A stretch of 50,082 bases of DNA from Porticoccaceae bacterium. Its GTDB lineage: Bacteria > Pseudomonadota > Gammaproteobacteria > Pseudomonadales > Porticoccaceae. The position numbers were made by a program, and so were the translations under genes. Below are positions 1 to 9,719 of the stretch, piece after piece. The first letter of the stretch is position 1, and the number at the start of each line of letters is the position of its first letter. Under the pieces are notes generated by a model. That model made no database searches, had not been told where the DNA came from, and saw nothing but the letters and a program-made list of their open reading frames with translations. The stretch spans positions 1 to 50,082 of the forward strand of contig JAQXEN010000018.1 in assembly GCA_029250825.1 (NCBI GenBank). Reading direction: 5' to 3'.

Positions 1-71
1 CACATCTAATGTCCCAACAATATGATTCATTGATGAAAAAGGCCAACCTTAAAAATGTTGGCCGTAAATAA
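1..71 (+). CDS. secY: Preprotein translocase subunit SecY, C-terminal fragment
   Basis: Only the last 22 codons are in the window, in the frame ending with TAA at 69-71. The tail contains MSQQYDSLMKKANLKN and ends GRK, which matches the cytoplasmic C-terminus of gammaproteobacterial SecY (E. coli has a very similar ESALKKANLKGYGR ending). SecY is the channel subunit of the SecYEG translocon in the inner membrane. Position directly before rpmJ is the standard end of the spc ribosomal protein operon. The rest of the gene lies upstream of the window. Confidence 0.88.
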   Translation, partial: HLMSQQYDSLMKKANLKNVGRK

Positions 72-83
72 AGAGGTGATGCT

Positions 84-200
84 GTGAAAGTTCGTGCATC
101 GGTTAAAAAGATTTGTCGAAATTGTAAAGTTGTCCGCCGCAAGGGTGTTGTTCGCGTTATTTGTAACGTTGAACCTCGTCACAAGCAGCGCCAAGGATAA
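84..200 (+). CDS. rpmJ: 50S ribosomal protein L36
   Basis: This 38-residue protein starts [20 protein letters not shown] and ends HKQRQG, a full-length L36. The zinc-ribbon cysteines and histidine (C11, C14, C27, H33) are all present, so this is the zinc-binding C+ paralogue. The start is GTG at 84, preceded by AGAGGTG about 8 nt upstream; the nearby ATG at 79 runs straight into a stop. It lies 12 bp after secY and is the last gene of the spc-type cluster. Confidence 0.95.
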   Translation: MKVRASVKKICRNCKVVRRKGVVRVICNVEPRHKQRQG

Positions 201-308
201 TCTGGTTGATATTTGATAGATCTATCGGTATTCTACCGCGCCTTTTTGCAGTGTTACTGCAGGCTAGGGAATACTGATTAAACCCAAAGTAGAAGTGGAG
301 TAATGTGA
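201..308 (+). promoter_or_regulatory. Structured leader of the alpha operon (candidate S4-responsive region)
   Basis: The 108-bp gap before rpsM is rich in dyad symmetry: a 12-bp perfect palindrome GATAGATCTATC (216-227), a hairpin CGGTA-TTC-TACCG (226-238), and TGCAGT-GTT-ACTGCA (247-261) whose stem extends with GCC/GGC. The SD GGAG (297-300) is followed by ATGTGAATG, so a start-stop pair (303-308) directly abuts the rpsM start. In E. coli the S4 protein represses translation by binding a pseudoknot at this place; the equivalent role here is inferred from position, and no pseudoknot was modelled. Confidence 0.35.
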
Positions 309-665
309 ATGGCCCGTATTGCCGGTGTCAACATTCCAGATAACAAGCACGCAGTGATTTCACTGACATACGTGTTTGGTATCGGTCGTCCAACTGCCAG
401 TAAGATTTGTGCAGATGTGGGCATTGCAGAAGACACAAAAATTTCTGCACTAGATGAAGGGCAACTTGATTTATTGCGAGCTGCCGTAGGTAACAATGAA
501 GTTGAAGGTGACCTGCGCAGAGAAAACAGCATGAACATCAAGCGTTTGATGGATTTAGGTTGCTATCGCGGCCTTCGTCATCGTCGTAGTTTGCCCGTAC
601 GTGGACAGCGTACTAAGACGAACGCACGCACCCGTAAAGGGCCGCGTCGTCCCATTAAAAGATAA
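309..665 (+). CDS. rpsM: 30S ribosomal protein S13
   Basis: At 118 residues this is full length for bacterial S13. It begins [20 protein letters not shown], has the YVFGIG motif of the helix-two-turn-helix region, and ends with the basic tail [12 protein letters not shown] that reaches toward the P-site tRNA. S13 sits in the head of the small subunit and forms intersubunit bridges. It is the first gene of the alpha operon, 15 bp before rpsK; the start has SD GGAG 8 nt upstream. Confidence 0.98.
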   Translation: MARIAGVNIPDNKHAVISLTYVFGIGRPTASKICADVGIAEDTKISALDEGQLDLLRAAVGNNEVEGDLRRENSMNIKRLMDLGCYRGLRHRRSLPVRGQRTKTNARTRKGPRRPIKR

Positions 666-680
666 TTCCTAGGAACGGTA

Positions 681-1073
681 ATGGCAAAAGCAGCAAGCAA
701 ACCAACCCGTAAAAAGGTCAGAAAGACAGTAATTGACGGCGTCGCGCATATTTACGCTTCGTTCAACAATACGATTGTCACTATCACTGATCGTCAGGGT
801 AACACTCTATCTTGGGCTACCTCTGGTGGTTCCGGTTTCCGCGGTTCTCGTAAGAGCACCCCGTTTGCCGCACAGGTCGCTGCAGAGCGTGCTGGTGAAG
901 CAGCAAAAGATTACGGTTTAAAAAATCTCGATGTTCAAGTGAAAGGACCTGGTCCTGGCCGCGAATCTGCGGTTCGTGCACTTAACAATGCAGGTTATAA
1001 AATCACCAATATTACGGATGTGACGCCAGTTCCACACAATGGTTGTCGTCCACCCAAAAAGCGTCGCGTGTAA
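681..1073 (+). CDS. rpsK: 30S ribosomal protein S11
   Basis: This 130-residue protein has the uS11 core ([20 protein letters not shown]) and the conserved C-terminal part [17 protein letters not shown], giving full family length. S11 lies on the platform of the 30S subunit next to S18 and the mRNA exit region. The [14 protein letters not shown] and [11 protein letters not shown] segments are essentially invariant in bacteria. It follows rpsM by 15 bp with SD AGGAA upstream and is 12 bp before rpsD, as in the canonical alpha operon. Confidence 0.98.
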   Translation: MAKAASKPTRKKVRKTVIDGVAHIYASFNNTIVTITDRQGNTLSWATSGGSGFRGSRKSTPFAAQVAAERAGEAAKDYGLKNLDVQVKGPGPGRESAVRALNNAGYKITNITDVTPVPHNGCRPPKKRRV

Positions 1074-1085
1074 GAGAGACATAGA

Positions 1086-1706
1086 ATGGCTAGATATCTT
1101 GGACCAACTTGTAAATTGTCACGCCGTGAGGGAACAGATTTGTTCCTCAAGAGTGGCGTTCGCCCGCTTGAATCTAAATGTCGTGCAGAAAGCGCACCTG
1201 GCCAGCATGGTCAGCGTCGCGGTCGTCTTTCTGACTACGGTGTTCAGCTGCGGGAAAAACAAAAAGTTCGTCGTATTTACGGCGTCCTAGAGAAACAATT
1301 CCGTAACTACTATAAAGACGCTGCGCGTCAAAAAGGTAACACGGGTGAAAACCTGCTGTCCCTTCTTGAGCGTCGTCTCGATAACGTTGTTTATCGCATG
1401 GGCTTTGGTGCTACACGTGCCGAATCTCGTCAACTGGTAGCACACAACTCTATTTTGGTTAACGGCCAGAAAGTTAACATCGCCTCTTTCCGAATTCAGG
1501 AAGGTGATGTTGTCGGTCTGCGTGAGAAATCCAAAAAGCAGTTGCGCGTACAAACTGCATTGCAGTTGGCCGCACAGCGTGGCGAAGTTGAATGGATGCA
1601 AGTAGACACAAATAAAATGGAAGGCACTTTTACTCGTACTCCGGATCGTGCCGATCTGCCTGCTGAGATCAATGAAAATCTGATCGTCGAACTGTACTCG
1701 AAGTAA
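1086..1706 (+). CDS. rpsD: 30S ribosomal protein S4
   Basis: The 206-residue protein starts [20 protein letters not shown] and closes [12 protein letters not shown], both near-identical to E. coli S4. The S4 RNA-binding domain spans about residues 96-160 ([20 protein letters not shown] onward). S4 is a primary 16S rRNA binder that nucleates 30S assembly, and in enterobacteria it is also the translational repressor of the alpha operon through the rpsM leader. It sits between rpsK and rpoA in the usual order. Confidence 0.98.
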   Translation: MARYLGPTCKLSRREGTDLFLKSGVRPLESKCRAESAPGQHGQRRGRLSDYGVQLREKQKVRRIYGVLEKQFRNYYKDAARQKGNTGENLLSLLERRLDNVVYRMGFGATRAESRQLVAHNSILVNGQKVNIASFRIQEGDVVGLREKSKKQLRVQTALQLAAQRGEVEWMQVDTNKMEGTFTRTPDRADLPAEINENLIVELYSK

Positions 1707-1731
1707 TTGTTGAGCTAATACGGGAAAAAAT

Positions 1732-2727
1732 ATGCAAAATTCTGCAAATGAATTTCTGACCCCACGCAATATCGATGTAACGTCTCATAGCGCTACACAC
1801 GCCAAAGTTGTACTGGAGCCGCTGGAACGCGGATTTGGTCATACACTGGGCAATGCACTTCGTCGTATCCTGCTGTCTTCTATGTCAGGTTGCGCAATTG
1901 TTGAAGTGGAAATCGATGGTGTTGAACACGAATACAGTGCAATTGAAGGTGTTCAAGAGGATGTAATGGAAATTCTCCTCAACCTTAAAGGTGTTGCAGC
2001 TGTCATGGAAGGTCGTGATGAAACTACGGTTACATTAACGGCGACTGGCCCTGGTGTTGTTACTGCTGGTGATATTACTGTCGACAGCCATGTTGAAATT
2101 GTTAATCCAGAACACGTTATTGCAACTATCTCTGGAAAAACTAGCTTGAACATGCAGCTTCGCATTGAACGCGGTCGTGGCTATCAGCCATCAAACACCC
2201 GTATCAGTGATGAAGAGAATCGTACTATTGGCCGTCTGCAACTTGATGCGTCCTTTAGCCCGATCCACAAAGTATCTTACAGTGTTGATAATGCCCGTGT
2301 TGAGAACCGTACGGATCTCGATAAGTTAGTTCTTGAACTCGAGACTAACGGCACTATTGATCCTGAAGAGTCTATCCGTCGCGCAGCGACCATTCTGCAG
2401 CAGCAGATGGCCGTCTTCGTGAATCTGGAAGGCGAAACTGCTGCCGAGCCTGAAGAGAAAGAAGAAGAGATTGATCCAATCCTTCTGCGTCCTGTTGACG
2501 ATCTCGAGCTGACTGTACGTTCAGCGAACTGTCTTAAAGCAGAAAGTATTTATTATATTGGTGACCTTATTCAGCGCACTGAAGTTGAGCTGCTTAAAAC
2601 ACCAAATCTGGGTAAGAAGTCACTTACTGAAATTAAAGATGTCTTGGCTTCACGCGGACTTTCTCTGGGCATGCGCCTTGAGAACTGGCCACCAGCAAGT
2701 TTAAAAAGTGAACGCGAACTCGTTTAA
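1732..2727 (+). CDS. rpoA: DNA-directed RNA polymerase subunit alpha
   Basis: The 331-residue protein has the N-terminal assembly domain (about 10-235, with [20 protein letters not shown] near residues 28-47) and the C-terminal domain (about 250-331). The CTD contains the DNA-contact segment [13 protein letters not shown], including the arginine and asparagine that bind UP elements in E. coli, and the [18 protein letters not shown] helices. The two domains are joined by an acidic linker ([11 protein letters not shown]). Alpha dimerises to start RNAP assembly. It is the fourth gene of the alpha operon. Confidence 0.98.
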   Translation: MQNSANEFLTPRNIDVTSHSATHAKVVLEPLERGFGHTLGNALRRILLSSMSGCAIVEVEIDGVEHEYSAIEGVQEDVMEILLNLKGVAAVMEGRDETTVTLTATGPGVVTAGDITVDSHVEIVNPEHVIATISGKTSLNMQLRIERGRGYQPSNTRISDEENRTIGRLQLDASFSPIHKVSYSVDNARVENRTDLDKLVLELETNGTIDPEESIRRAATILQQQMAVFVNLEGETAAEPEEKEEEIDPILLRPVDDLELTVRSANCLKAESIYYIGDLIQRTEVELLKTPNLGKKSLTEIKDVLASRGLSLGMRLENWPPASLKSERELV

Positions 2728-2805
2728 TAGCTCTCTTAAAGAGTTACAAAAAACGTTTTTGATAGATATCATTGCTGAGAAAGCAACGAACTAAGGAATA
2801 ACAAC

Positions 2806-3204
2806 ATGCGTCATCGCTATAGTGGCCGCAAGCTAAATAAGACCGGCACTCACAAGAGAGCTATGTTCCGTAACATGACTGCCTCATTGATTGAGCACGA
2901 GCTGATTAAAACCACTCTGCCCAAAGCTAAAGAGCTACGTCGTTTTGCAGAGCCGTTCATCACTCTTGCTAAAGAAGATAGCGTCGCTAATCGTCGCTTA
3001 GCTTTTGACCGTCTGCGTAACAAAGCGACAGTTGGTAAGCTCTTCACTGATCTGGGTCCACGCTTCCTCGAGCGTCCTGGTGGATATGTTCGTATCCTAA
3101 AGTGCGGTAACCGTACTGGTGATAACGCACCTATGGCCTACGTTGAGTTGGTAGACCGTGCAGCTAATGATATGGCTGAGGTTGCAGAGACAACTGGCGA
3201 ATAA
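2806..3204 (+). CDS. rplQ: 50S ribosomal protein L17
   Basis: The 132-residue protein begins [20 protein letters not shown] and carries the family core [20 protein letters not shown] and [20 protein letters not shown]. The C-terminus has a short acidic extension beyond the core, which is common in gammaproteobacteria. L17 lines the outside of the peptide tunnel exit. This is the last gene of the alpha operon, 78 bp after rpoA and directly before an intrinsic terminator. Confidence 0.97.
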   Translation: MRHRYSGRKLNKTGTHKRAMFRNMTASLIEHELIKTTLPKAKELRRFAEPFITLAKEDSVANRRLAFDRLRNKATVGKLFTDLGPRFLERPGGYVRILKCGNRTGDNAPMAYVELVDRAANDMAEVAETTGE

Positions 3205-3221
3205 GCTCGATCTTTCGCTGT

Positions 3222-3251
3222 AAAAAAACCGGACGTTGTCCGGTTTTTTTT
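3222..3251 (+). terminator. Intrinsic terminator of the alpha operon
   Basis: An A-tract, then CCGGAC-GTT-GTCCGG (3229-3243) and a run of eight T. The A-tract can pair with the T-tract, so the element may also stop transcription arriving from the other side. It begins 17 bp after the rplQ stop. Confidence 0.9.
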
Positions 3252-3330
3252 GGCCTTTAATTTATCCTATGGTTTTCTTTTTGCCGTAGCTGGCCAACAG
3301 TAGGTAGCACAACAGGCCCCCAACCAACAG

Positions 3331-5376
3331 TTACCAGATCTTAACTCGCTGCTGCTCCGGCAGGAACAATCCATCCCCTGGCTGCACATCATAGGTGCGA
3401 TAAAAATCGGGCATATTCGGAAACACGCCATTGATACGATAGACATCAGGAGAGTGGGGGTCGGTCTTAACAATAATCTCCAATATCTGATCACGCCACT
3501 TAAGACGGCTCGATTGGGCATTGCCAAGGAAGAACCGCTGCTCTCCTGTAAAGCCATCTATGATCGGTGACTGCTGACCCTTAAGTGACATTCTATAAGC
3601 TTGCAGAGCGATAGATGTGCCACCCAAATCACCGATATTCTCACCCAGAGTCAGCTCACCATTGACGAATAGGCCAGGCAGGGCTTCGAACTTATTAAAC
3701 TGTTCAACCAGACCCCTGGTGCGCGCCTCAAACCGCTCGCGATCCTGATCCGTCCACCAGCTCAGCAAATTGCCATCGCCATCATACTTGCTGCCCTGAT
3801 CATCAAAACCATGACCAATCTCATGACCTATGGTGGAGCCGATAGTACCGTAGTTATAGGCGTCCTCTGCTCCGGGAATAAAGTTGGGTGGCTGCAGGTA
3901 TGCGGCGGGGAAAACAATCTCATTGAGTCCCGGATTATAGTAAGCATTGACCTCCTGGGGGGCCATAAACCACTCGTTGCGATCGATGGGTGCACCCAGT
4001 TTCGCCATGTTTTGATTGTGGCCAAAGGTTCGGGCACGCTTGATATTACCGGCTAGATCATCGGCACTGATGGTTAAGGCTGAGTAGTCCTTCCAGCTGT
4101 CCGGGTAGCCAATCTTAGGAGTGAACTTTGACAGCTTGATCAGTGACTGTTGTTTAGTCTCATCGCTCATCCAATCCAAATTCTTTATCGACTCGGCATA
4201 GGCAGCAATAAGGTTATCCACCATAGTCACCATGCGAGCCTTTGACTCAGGAGCAAAGTGCTTGGCGACATAGAGTTGTCCCAGCAGCTCGCCTATATTG
4301 CCATTGATCGAGGTTACCGCCTTGCGCCATCTCGGCTGCTGTTGCTCACGGCCATAGAGAAACTTCGAGTAGAAAGCAAAGTGCGCATCGACAAAGGCTC
4401 TGGGCAGATAATTGGCATAACTTGAGAGCACATTAGCGCGCAGATAATCCTGCCATGCCACCAGTTTAATCTCTTTAAACAGCTCATTAAATCCCGCCAG
4501 ATAACTTGGCTGGCCTACAAGTACATGGTCCGGCAGAGCGACACCAATACCGGTCATATAGTTCTCCACCTGAAACGCCGACAATAGCCCGGTAAACTCC
4601 TTGGCGGAGAGTTTGTTATAGCGCTTATCGGCATCCCGGTTATCAACCTTGTCCCACTGGTATTCCGCTAGCTGATGTTCCAACTCAAAGATACGCTGTG
4701 CCGCTGCAGTGGCGTCTCCATGCCTAGAGAGGGTCAGTAGATCGGCTAGATACTGCTTGTAGCGAGCAATAATCTCCTGGCCACGTTCGGAGTCATCGCT
4801 ATAGTAGTCCCGATCTGGGAGGCCGAGGCCGGATTCAACAAAATGTAAAATATAGGCAGTGGCCTCTTTATCATCCTGACCCACATAGAGATTAAAGGGA
4901 CCATCGATACCCTCTGGATTGACCTTGCCGAGAAATGTTGCCACCTGATCGTGGCTTTCGAGTTTATCAATAGCCTGCAGATAGTCGCTGACTGGAGCAA
5001 TCCCCAGAGCTTCTACCCGCTCTTCATTTAGGAAGGCATTATAGTAGTCACCAATCTTCCGTTTCGCCGGGTCATTATCAGTACTCTTTGCGGCATCCTC
5101 CACAATAATGCGCGACTGCTCGAGACTCTCTTTGCGCAATGTCATATAGCTGCCCCAACCCACCTCATCCGCTGGTATCTCAGTGCTGTCCAGCCAGCCA
5201 CCATTGGCATAGCGGTAGAAGTCATCCTGGGGGCGCACGGCGGTATCCATGCCGGCGGTGTCTATGCCGGAAACCAAGACAATAGATTCTTCCGGGAGCT
5301 GTTTATCGGCACAGGCGCTAAGTAATATGGCTGCGATCAATGGAACCGGGGATTTAGTCAACGATAAGCTTCTCAT
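3331..5376 (-). CDS. M13-family zinc metallopeptidase (PepO/neprilysin-like), lipoprotein
   Basis: This 681-residue protein carries all M13 hallmarks: HEIGH (518-522) binding zinc, a third ligand and structural aspartate in GENIGDLGG (E579, D583), the substrate-binding NAYYNP motif (about 477-482) and the family-typical ending in W (VKIW). The N-terminus is a lipoprotein signal with lipobox LLSAC (C22), so the enzyme is probably anchored in the periplasm or outer membrane and cleaves oligopeptides there. It stands alone between the alpha-operon terminator and apaH, convergent with the former. The reading frame continues open for 22 codons beyond the TAA (see findings). Confidence 0.95.
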   Translation of the reverse strand: MRSLSLTKSPVPLIAAILLSACADKQLPEESIVLVSGIDTAGMDTAVRPQDDFYRYANGGWLDSTEIPADEVGWGSYMTLRKESLEQSRIIVEDAAKSTDNDPAKRKIGDYYNAFLNEERVEALGIAPVSDYLQAIDKLESHDQVATFLGKVNPEGIDGPFNLYVGQDDKEATAYILHFVESGLGLPDRDYYSDDSERGQEIIARYKQYLADLLTLSRHGDATAAAQRIFELEHQLAEYQWDKVDNRDADKRYNKLSAKEFTGLLSAFQVENYMTGIGVALPDHVLVGQPSYLAGFNELFKEIKLVAWQDYLRANVLSSYANYLPRAFVDAHFAFYSKFLYGREQQQPRWRKAVTSINGNIGELLGQLYVAKHFAPESKARMVTMVDNLIAAYAESIKNLDWMSDETKQQSLIKLSKFTPKIGYPDSWKDYSALTISADDLAGNIKRARTFGHNQNMAKLGAPIDRNEWFMAPQEVNAYYNPGLNEIVFPAAYLQPPNFIPGAEDAYNYGTIGSTIGHEIGHGFDDQGSKYDGDGNLLSWWTDQDRERFEARTRGLVEQFNKFEALPGLFVNGELTLGENIGDLGGTSIALQAYRMSLKGQQSPIIDGFTGEQRFFLGNAQSSRLKWRDQILEIIVKTDPHSPDVYRINGVFPNMPDFYRTYDVQPGDGLFLPEQQRVKIW

Positions 5377-5443
5377 CTTCTACCTCATTATTTAAGCAGG
5401 ATTAGTTAAGGCTAAAGTGTATTAATCAAAGGGGTTTCTCGGC

Positions 5444-6256
5444 TCAAGCCCTCTGCTCAGTATAGTCACCAGTGCTGAGGTTCATTAGGCGCATTGCTCC
5501 ACCCCACACATAACCGGTATCGAGGGGAAAAAGATTGTTGCCGAGGTATTTTCCTTGCAGAGCGGCCCAGTGGCCAAAGATTATCTTATCCTTTTGGCTC
5601 AGTCGTGATCTATGGCTGTACCAGGGGGCAAATTCACTGGCTAGACCTGTGCTCTGTTGGCCCGGTGCGGTCTTCGACTCCAACTCCAGCTGACCTGCAG
5701 AGGTGCAGAAGCGCATACGCGTAAGGTAATTGGTAATCAGTCGCCAGCGCTGCTGACTTCGGAGATCATCAGTCCAACTATCCGGCAGATTGCCATACAT
5801 ACCCTGAAAATATTCCTCTGCTCGTTCCGAGTGCAGCACTTGCTCAACTTCTGTGGCGCGGTCTTTTGCTTGCTGAATCGTCCAGTTGGGCGGGATCCCA
5901 GCGTGAACAATAGTGTATTCACCGGCGCTGATTAACAGAGGTTGTTGCTGCAGCCAATTGAGCAGTTGATGACGATCTGGCGCGCTGAGAATTTCATCCA
6001 GTGTATCTTTTGGGGTGGGCTGGCGAATGCCCTGAGCAATGGCCAGCAGATGCAGATCGTGATTGCCGAGCACGGTTTTAAAGGCGCTGCCGAGACCCAT
6101 GCAAAAACGTAGCGTTTCAAGTGATTGGGGGCCGCGATTAATCAGATCACCAGTAGCAATTAAGCAGTCAGTGGCCGGCTCAAACTGGACGCTATCCAGC
6201 AGCCGTAGCAGCGGCTCTAAACAGCCCTGAAGATCGCCAACCACATAGTCTGTCAT
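5444..6256 (-). CDS. apaH: Symmetrical bis(5'-nucleosyl)-tetraphosphatase (diadenosine tetraphosphatase)
   Basis: The 270-residue protein has the calcineurin-like phosphoesterase motifs in order: GDLQG (7-11), GDLINRGP (about 37-44) and GNHD (about 66-69), followed by HAGI and FGHW further along. ApaH cleaves Ap4A to two ADP in the cytoplasm and also removes Np4 caps from RNA in E. coli. Its ATG directly abuts the apaG stop codon, so the two are co-transcribed; it is the last gene of the lptD-surA-pdxA-rsmA-apaG-apaH operon, the same order as in E. coli. Confidence 0.97.
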   Translation of the reverse strand: MTDYVVGDLQGCLEPLLRLLDSVQFEPATDCLIATGDLINRGPQSLETLRFCMGLGSAFKTVLGNHDLHLLAIAQGIRQPTPKDTLDEILSAPDRHQLLNWLQQQPLLISAGEYTIVHAGIPPNWTIQQAKDRATEVEQVLHSERAEEYFQGMYGNLPDSWTDDLRSQQRWRLITNYLTRMRFCTSAGQLELESKTAPGQQSTGLASEFAPWYSHRSRLSQKDKIIFGHWAALQGKYLGNNLFPLDTGYVWGGAMRLMNLSTGDYTEQRA

Positions 6257-6631
6257 CTAGTTCACAGCGTGGGGTGTGGACAGCAAAAACGGTGCTATGG
6301 CGGCGTCAAACTCGCGCCCGGCATCATTGCGCATTTTATAGCTGCCCTGCATCGTGCCGATGGGTGTATCCAGAACCACACCGCTGCTGTATTGATAGGA
6401 TTCCCCAGGGGCGATCAGCGGCTGCTCGCCGACAACACCGGCGCCGCGAACTTCCTGCTTGGCCTCATTGGCATCGGTAATTATCCAGTGGCGTCCCAAT
6501 AGCTTAGTTGGGGAGTCGCTCTGGTTGTGAATCGTGATGTGGTAGGCAAAGGCAAACTGATCTTCATCCGGCTTTGACTGTTGCAGCAGATATTTGGTTT
6601 TTACCGCTACTGTTATCCCATTGGCACTCAT
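6257..6631 (-). CDS. apaG: ApaG-domain protein (DUF525)
   Basis: The 124-residue protein matches ApaG: the beta-sandwich segments FAFAYHITIHNQSDSPTKLL, RHWIITDANE and the conserved loop GVVGEQPLIAPGESYQYSSG followed by a GTMQGSYKM strand. ApaG is a small fibronectin-III-like cytoplasmic protein; its biochemical role is unsettled (it affects Co2+ resistance in Salmonella). Its start overlaps the rsmA stop by 4 nt (ATGA) and its stop abuts the apaH start, showing tight translational coupling. Confidence 0.95.
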   Translation of the reverse strand: MSANGITVAVKTKYLLQQSKPDEDQFAFAYHITIHNQSDSPTKLLGRHWIITDANEAKQEVRGAGVVGEQPLIAPGESYQYSSGVVLDTPIGTMQGSYKMRNDAGREFDAAIAPFLLSTPHAVN

Positions 6632-7428
6632 TTTTTGCTCAATATATTTTGATTAATATGATTGGATAGGGCAACAAAATCCGCCACCGATAGCTGCTCA
6701 GCTCGGCGCGACATATCCATTACCGCCTCGACTCCCTCTAAATGTTCGGCATAGGCACGTAGGCCATTACGCAGAGTTTTACGGCGCTGCTGAAAGCTCA
6801 GACTCACCATCTGGCTAAGCAACTCCTCATTTTCGGCAACACAGGGCTTAACGCTGTGAGGCTTGAGCCTGACGATTGCGGACTGAACCTTGGGGGCCGG
6901 CTGAAATGCCGATGGTGGCACCGGTATCAGTGGCATCACACGGCAGTGATACTGCACCATGATTGAGAGGCGGCCATAGGTTTTGCTACCAGGCGCTGCG
7001 CTGAGACGATCCACCACTTCCCGCTGCAACATAAAGTGCATATCTTTTATCAGAGTGCGGTTTTTTAATAGATGGAAGAGTATCGGCGTGGAAATATTGT
7101 AGGGCAGGTTGCCTACAAGGCGCATCGGCCGTCCGTCATAAAACTGGGCGAAGTCGGTTTTCAGAGCGTCGCCGCTAAAAATACTAAAGTCCGGATAGTC
7201 GGCAAACTTTTCACTGAGAAAGTCCACCAGATCGCGATCCAATTCCACTACTTTCATCGATGGGCAGCGCTGAACTAGGTGCTCCGTAATCGCGGCTGTG
7301 CCGGGGCCGATCTCAATTAAATTGTCTTCGGCGCTGGGGCCAATGGCACTGATAATCTGACCAATAATATGTTGATCAACGAGAAAGTTCTGACCGAAAC
7401 GTTTTCTGGCCTGATGCTGAATTGTCAT
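6628..7428 (-). CDS. rsmA: 16S rRNA (adenine1518-N6/adenine1519-N6)-dimethyltransferase
   Basis: The 266-residue protein has the KsgA/RsmA signature: KRFGQNFLVD near the N-terminus, SAM-binding motif I IEIGPGTAAIT (about 38-48), acidic motif II VELDRDL, and the catalytic NLPYNIS motif (about 107-113), with the C-terminal helical domain containing FQQRRKTLRNGL. It dimethylates two adjacent adenines in helix 45 of 16S rRNA late in 30S assembly. It lies 3 bp from pdxA and overlaps apaG by 4 nt. Confidence 0.97.
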   Translation of the reverse strand: MTIQHQARKRFGQNFLVDQHIIGQIISAIGPSAEDNLIEIGPGTAAITEHLVQRCPSMKVVELDRDLVDFLSEKFADYPDFSIFSGDALKTDFAQFYDGRPMRLVGNLPYNISTPILFHLLKNRTLIKDMHFMLQREVVDRLSAAPGSKTYGRLSIMVQYHCRVMPLIPVPPSAFQPAPKVQSAIVRLKPHSVKPCVAENEELLSQMVSLSFQQRRKTLRNGLRAYAEHLEGVEAVMDMSRRAEQLSVADFVALSNHINQNILSKK

Positions 7429-7431
7429 TAT

Positions 7432-8418
7432 TTAACCGCGTGGGGTTTGGTGGGTCGCCATATCGGCGGCGACTTGAATAGCTGTTTGTAGACTGCCCTG
7501 ATCGGCACTACCGCTGCCGGCAAGATCCAGTGCCGTGCCATGATCAACGGAGGTGCGAATAATCGGCAGCCCGAGAGTGATATTGGCGGCGCGGCCAAAG
7601 CCTTGAAATTTGAGTACTGGTAATCCCTGATCATGATACATGGCCAATACCGCATCGGCAGTGTCGAGATATTTGGGCGTAAATAATGTATCCGCGGGCA
7701 GTGGCCCAATAACATTCACTGCCTGCTGCCGAAACTGCGCCAGTACCGGTTCGATAACCTCGATCTCTTCACGACCCAGATGGCCATTTTCTCCAGCATG
7801 GGGGTTTAGGCCGCAGACCAGAATGGATGGATCGGCGATACCAAACTTGGATTTAAGGTCCGCGATCAAAATATCGATCACCTGAGTCAGAGACGACTGC
7901 GTAATACTGTCGGCGACATCGCGAAGGGGCAGGTGAGTAGTGGCCAGAGCTACGCGCAGTTCGCGGGTTGCCAACATCATTACCACTAGATCTGTGGAAG
8001 TCTTATGGGCGAGATATTCAGTGTGCCCGGAAAAGGCAAACCCCGCTTCATTGATAATCGATTTTTGTACTGGGCCAGTGACCATCGCCTGACAGTAGTC
8101 GCTGGTACAGGCATCGATTGCTGCATCGAGACAGGCAAGAACATAGGGAGCATTGGCTTTATTGAGCTGTCCGGCGATGCTTGGCTGTGCCAGGGGCACC
8201 GGAACAATTGCCAATTCGCCGGATGCCAGTGGCGCTGCACTCGTCCCAGGCTCGCGTAGGTTTAGCTTTAAACCGAGCTGTGCAGCGCGCTGTTGCAGCA
8301 GCTGTGGATCGGCGTAGGCCACTAGTTCGTGATCGCAGCCACTCTGCACCAGACTGATCAAGATATCAGCGCCAATACCGGAGGGTTCTCCTGGCGTCAG
8401 CGCCAAACGCAGGGTCAT
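7432..8418 (-). CDS. pdxA: 4-hydroxythreonine-4-phosphate dehydrogenase
   Basis: This 328-residue enzyme starts [20 protein letters not shown], the standard PdxA N-terminus, and has [20 protein letters not shown] and the metal-binding [13 protein letters not shown] and [12 protein letters not shown] motifs that supply the metal-ligand histidines and aspartate. It performs NAD-dependent oxidation and decarboxylation of 4-phosphohydroxy-L-threonine in the DXP-dependent pyridoxal phosphate pathway. Its ATG overlaps the surA stop by 4 nt. Confidence 0.97.
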   Translation of the reverse strand: MTLRLALTPGEPSGIGADILISLVQSGCDHELVAYADPQLLQQRAAQLGLKLNLREPGTSAAPLASGELAIVPVPLAQPSIAGQLNKANAPYVLACLDAAIDACTSDYCQAMVTGPVQKSIINEAGFAFSGHTEYLAHKTSTDLVVMMLATRELRVALATTHLPLRDVADSITQSSLTQVIDILIADLKSKFGIADPSILVCGLNPHAGENGHLGREEIEVIEPVLAQFRQQAVNVIGPLPADTLFTPKYLDTADAVLAMYHDQGLPVLKFQGFGRAANITLGLPIIRTSVDHGTALDLAGSGSADQGSLQTAIQVAADMATHQTPRG

Positions 8419-9719
8419 GACTCAGTTGGCTCTTTGATTTCAACAAAGGCTTCGTCGCGGATTTCTTGCAGCCAGACTTGCAGCTCTTCTTCATACTTGC
8501 GCTGGCGGAGTAGATTTTGCGCGCGATTGCGGGTGATATTTTCACTAAAGTCTTGGTTGCGGCGCTCGGTAACTTGCAGGATATGCCAACCAAATTGTGA
8601 CAGGAATGGTGCACTGACTTCATCGATCTCGATGCTGCCCATAGTCTGCTCAAACTCGGGAACAAACATGCCCGGAGTAGACCAGCCGAGTTCGCCGCCA
8701 TTCAGTGCGGAACCGGGATCTTCAGAAAACTCTTTTGATAAGAGGGCGAAATCTTCGCCGGCTTTAATGCGCTCGCGTAGTTCTGAGAGCTGACTAATCA
8801 CCGTAGCTTCATCGCGAATTTGATTTGGCTTGATCAATATATGGCGAGCGAAGTGTTGCTCGATAAGTTGCTCACCACCGCCTTTACGCTCATAGAGTTT
8901 GATTAGGTGATAGCCGGCATCGCTGCGGATCGGTTCAGATACCTGATCAATCTCGAGTCGCTCAACCGCTTCAATAAACACGCCTGGCAACTGTGCCATT
9001 TTGCGCCAGCCAAGATCGCCACCTTTGAGTGCGGTCTGATCAGCGGAGTTGGCAATCGCCAACTGACGGAAGTCGGTACCGCTGTTGGCTTGCTCGAGCA
9101 AACCCTGCGCCCGTTGCAGAATGGCTCTGACCTGATCATTGCTGGTGCCACTGGGCACCGGCAGAAGGATATGGCCGACATTGACGTCCGGAGAGGCCAT
9201 AAAGCGCCCCTCTTCGGAATTGAGAAAGTTATCTAATTCCTGGTTGCTGATACGAATGCGACGCATGACCTGACCCTGTTGCACACGCATCAAAATCATT
9301 TCATTGCGAATTTCGTCACGCACATTAGATAAGGTGGAGCCGCTGGCATGGACCTGTTCTGCGTACTGCTCCATGGTCAACTGGTTGCTGCTGGCGATTC
9401 GCGCCAGTGCGTCATTGAGTTCCGCATCTGTGATACGAACACCAGCGTCATAACCCATATTCAGTTGCAGGCGCTCTGAAATCAGACGCTCCAACACCTG
9501 CTGCAAAAGAATGTCCTGTGGTGGAGGCTGGGTGCCGGACTGCTTGATTTGATTGTAGATGCTAGCTAATCGGCGCTGCACTTCACTCTCTAGAACCACG
9601 TCTTCATCGACTACTGCAGCCACTCGATCGAGAATTTCGAACTGGGCGCTGGCAGTGACTGAAAAAGTCGCGAGCAGCAGTGCGAGCAGAGCGTTATTGC
9701 AAGTTTTCTTGAGATCCAT
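8415..9719 (-). CDS. surA: Periplasmic chaperone / peptidylprolyl isomerase SurA
   Basis: The 434-residue protein has a signal peptide ending TASA before [20 protein letters not shown], the SurA N-domain (about 26-170), then two parvulin domains (about 175-275 and 290-390), each with the GGDLGW / GGELGW motif. SurA escorts unfolded outer-membrane proteins, including LptD, through the periplasm. The start overlaps the end of lptD by 26 bp, and the gene directly follows it as in E. coli and Pseudomonas, so chaperone and major client are made together. Confidence 0.97.
   Translation of the reverse strand: MDLKKTCNNALLALLLATFSVTASAQFEILDRVAAVVDEDVVLESEVQRRLASIYNQIKQSGTQPPPQDILLQQVLERLISERLQLNMGYDAGVRITDAELNDALARIASSNQLTMEQYAEQVHASGSTLSNVRDEIRNEMILMRVQQGQVMRRIRISNQELDNFLNSEEGRFMASPDVNVGHILLPVPSGTSNDQVRAILQRAQGLLEQANSGTDFRQLAIANSADQTALKGGDLGWRKMAQLPGVFIEAVERLEIDQVSEPIRSDAGYHLIKLYERKGGGEQLIEQHFARHILIKPNQIRDEATVISQLSELRERIKAGEDFALLSKEFSEDPGSALNGGELGWSTPGMFVPEFEQTMGSIEIDEVSAPFLSQFGWHILQVTERRNQDFSENITRNRAQNLLRQRKYEEELQVWLQEIRDEAFVEIKEPTES

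Noticed and set aside
1287..1769. Antisense 160-codon frame over rpsD
   Set aside because: Shadow of the rpsD gene with no family match or SD.
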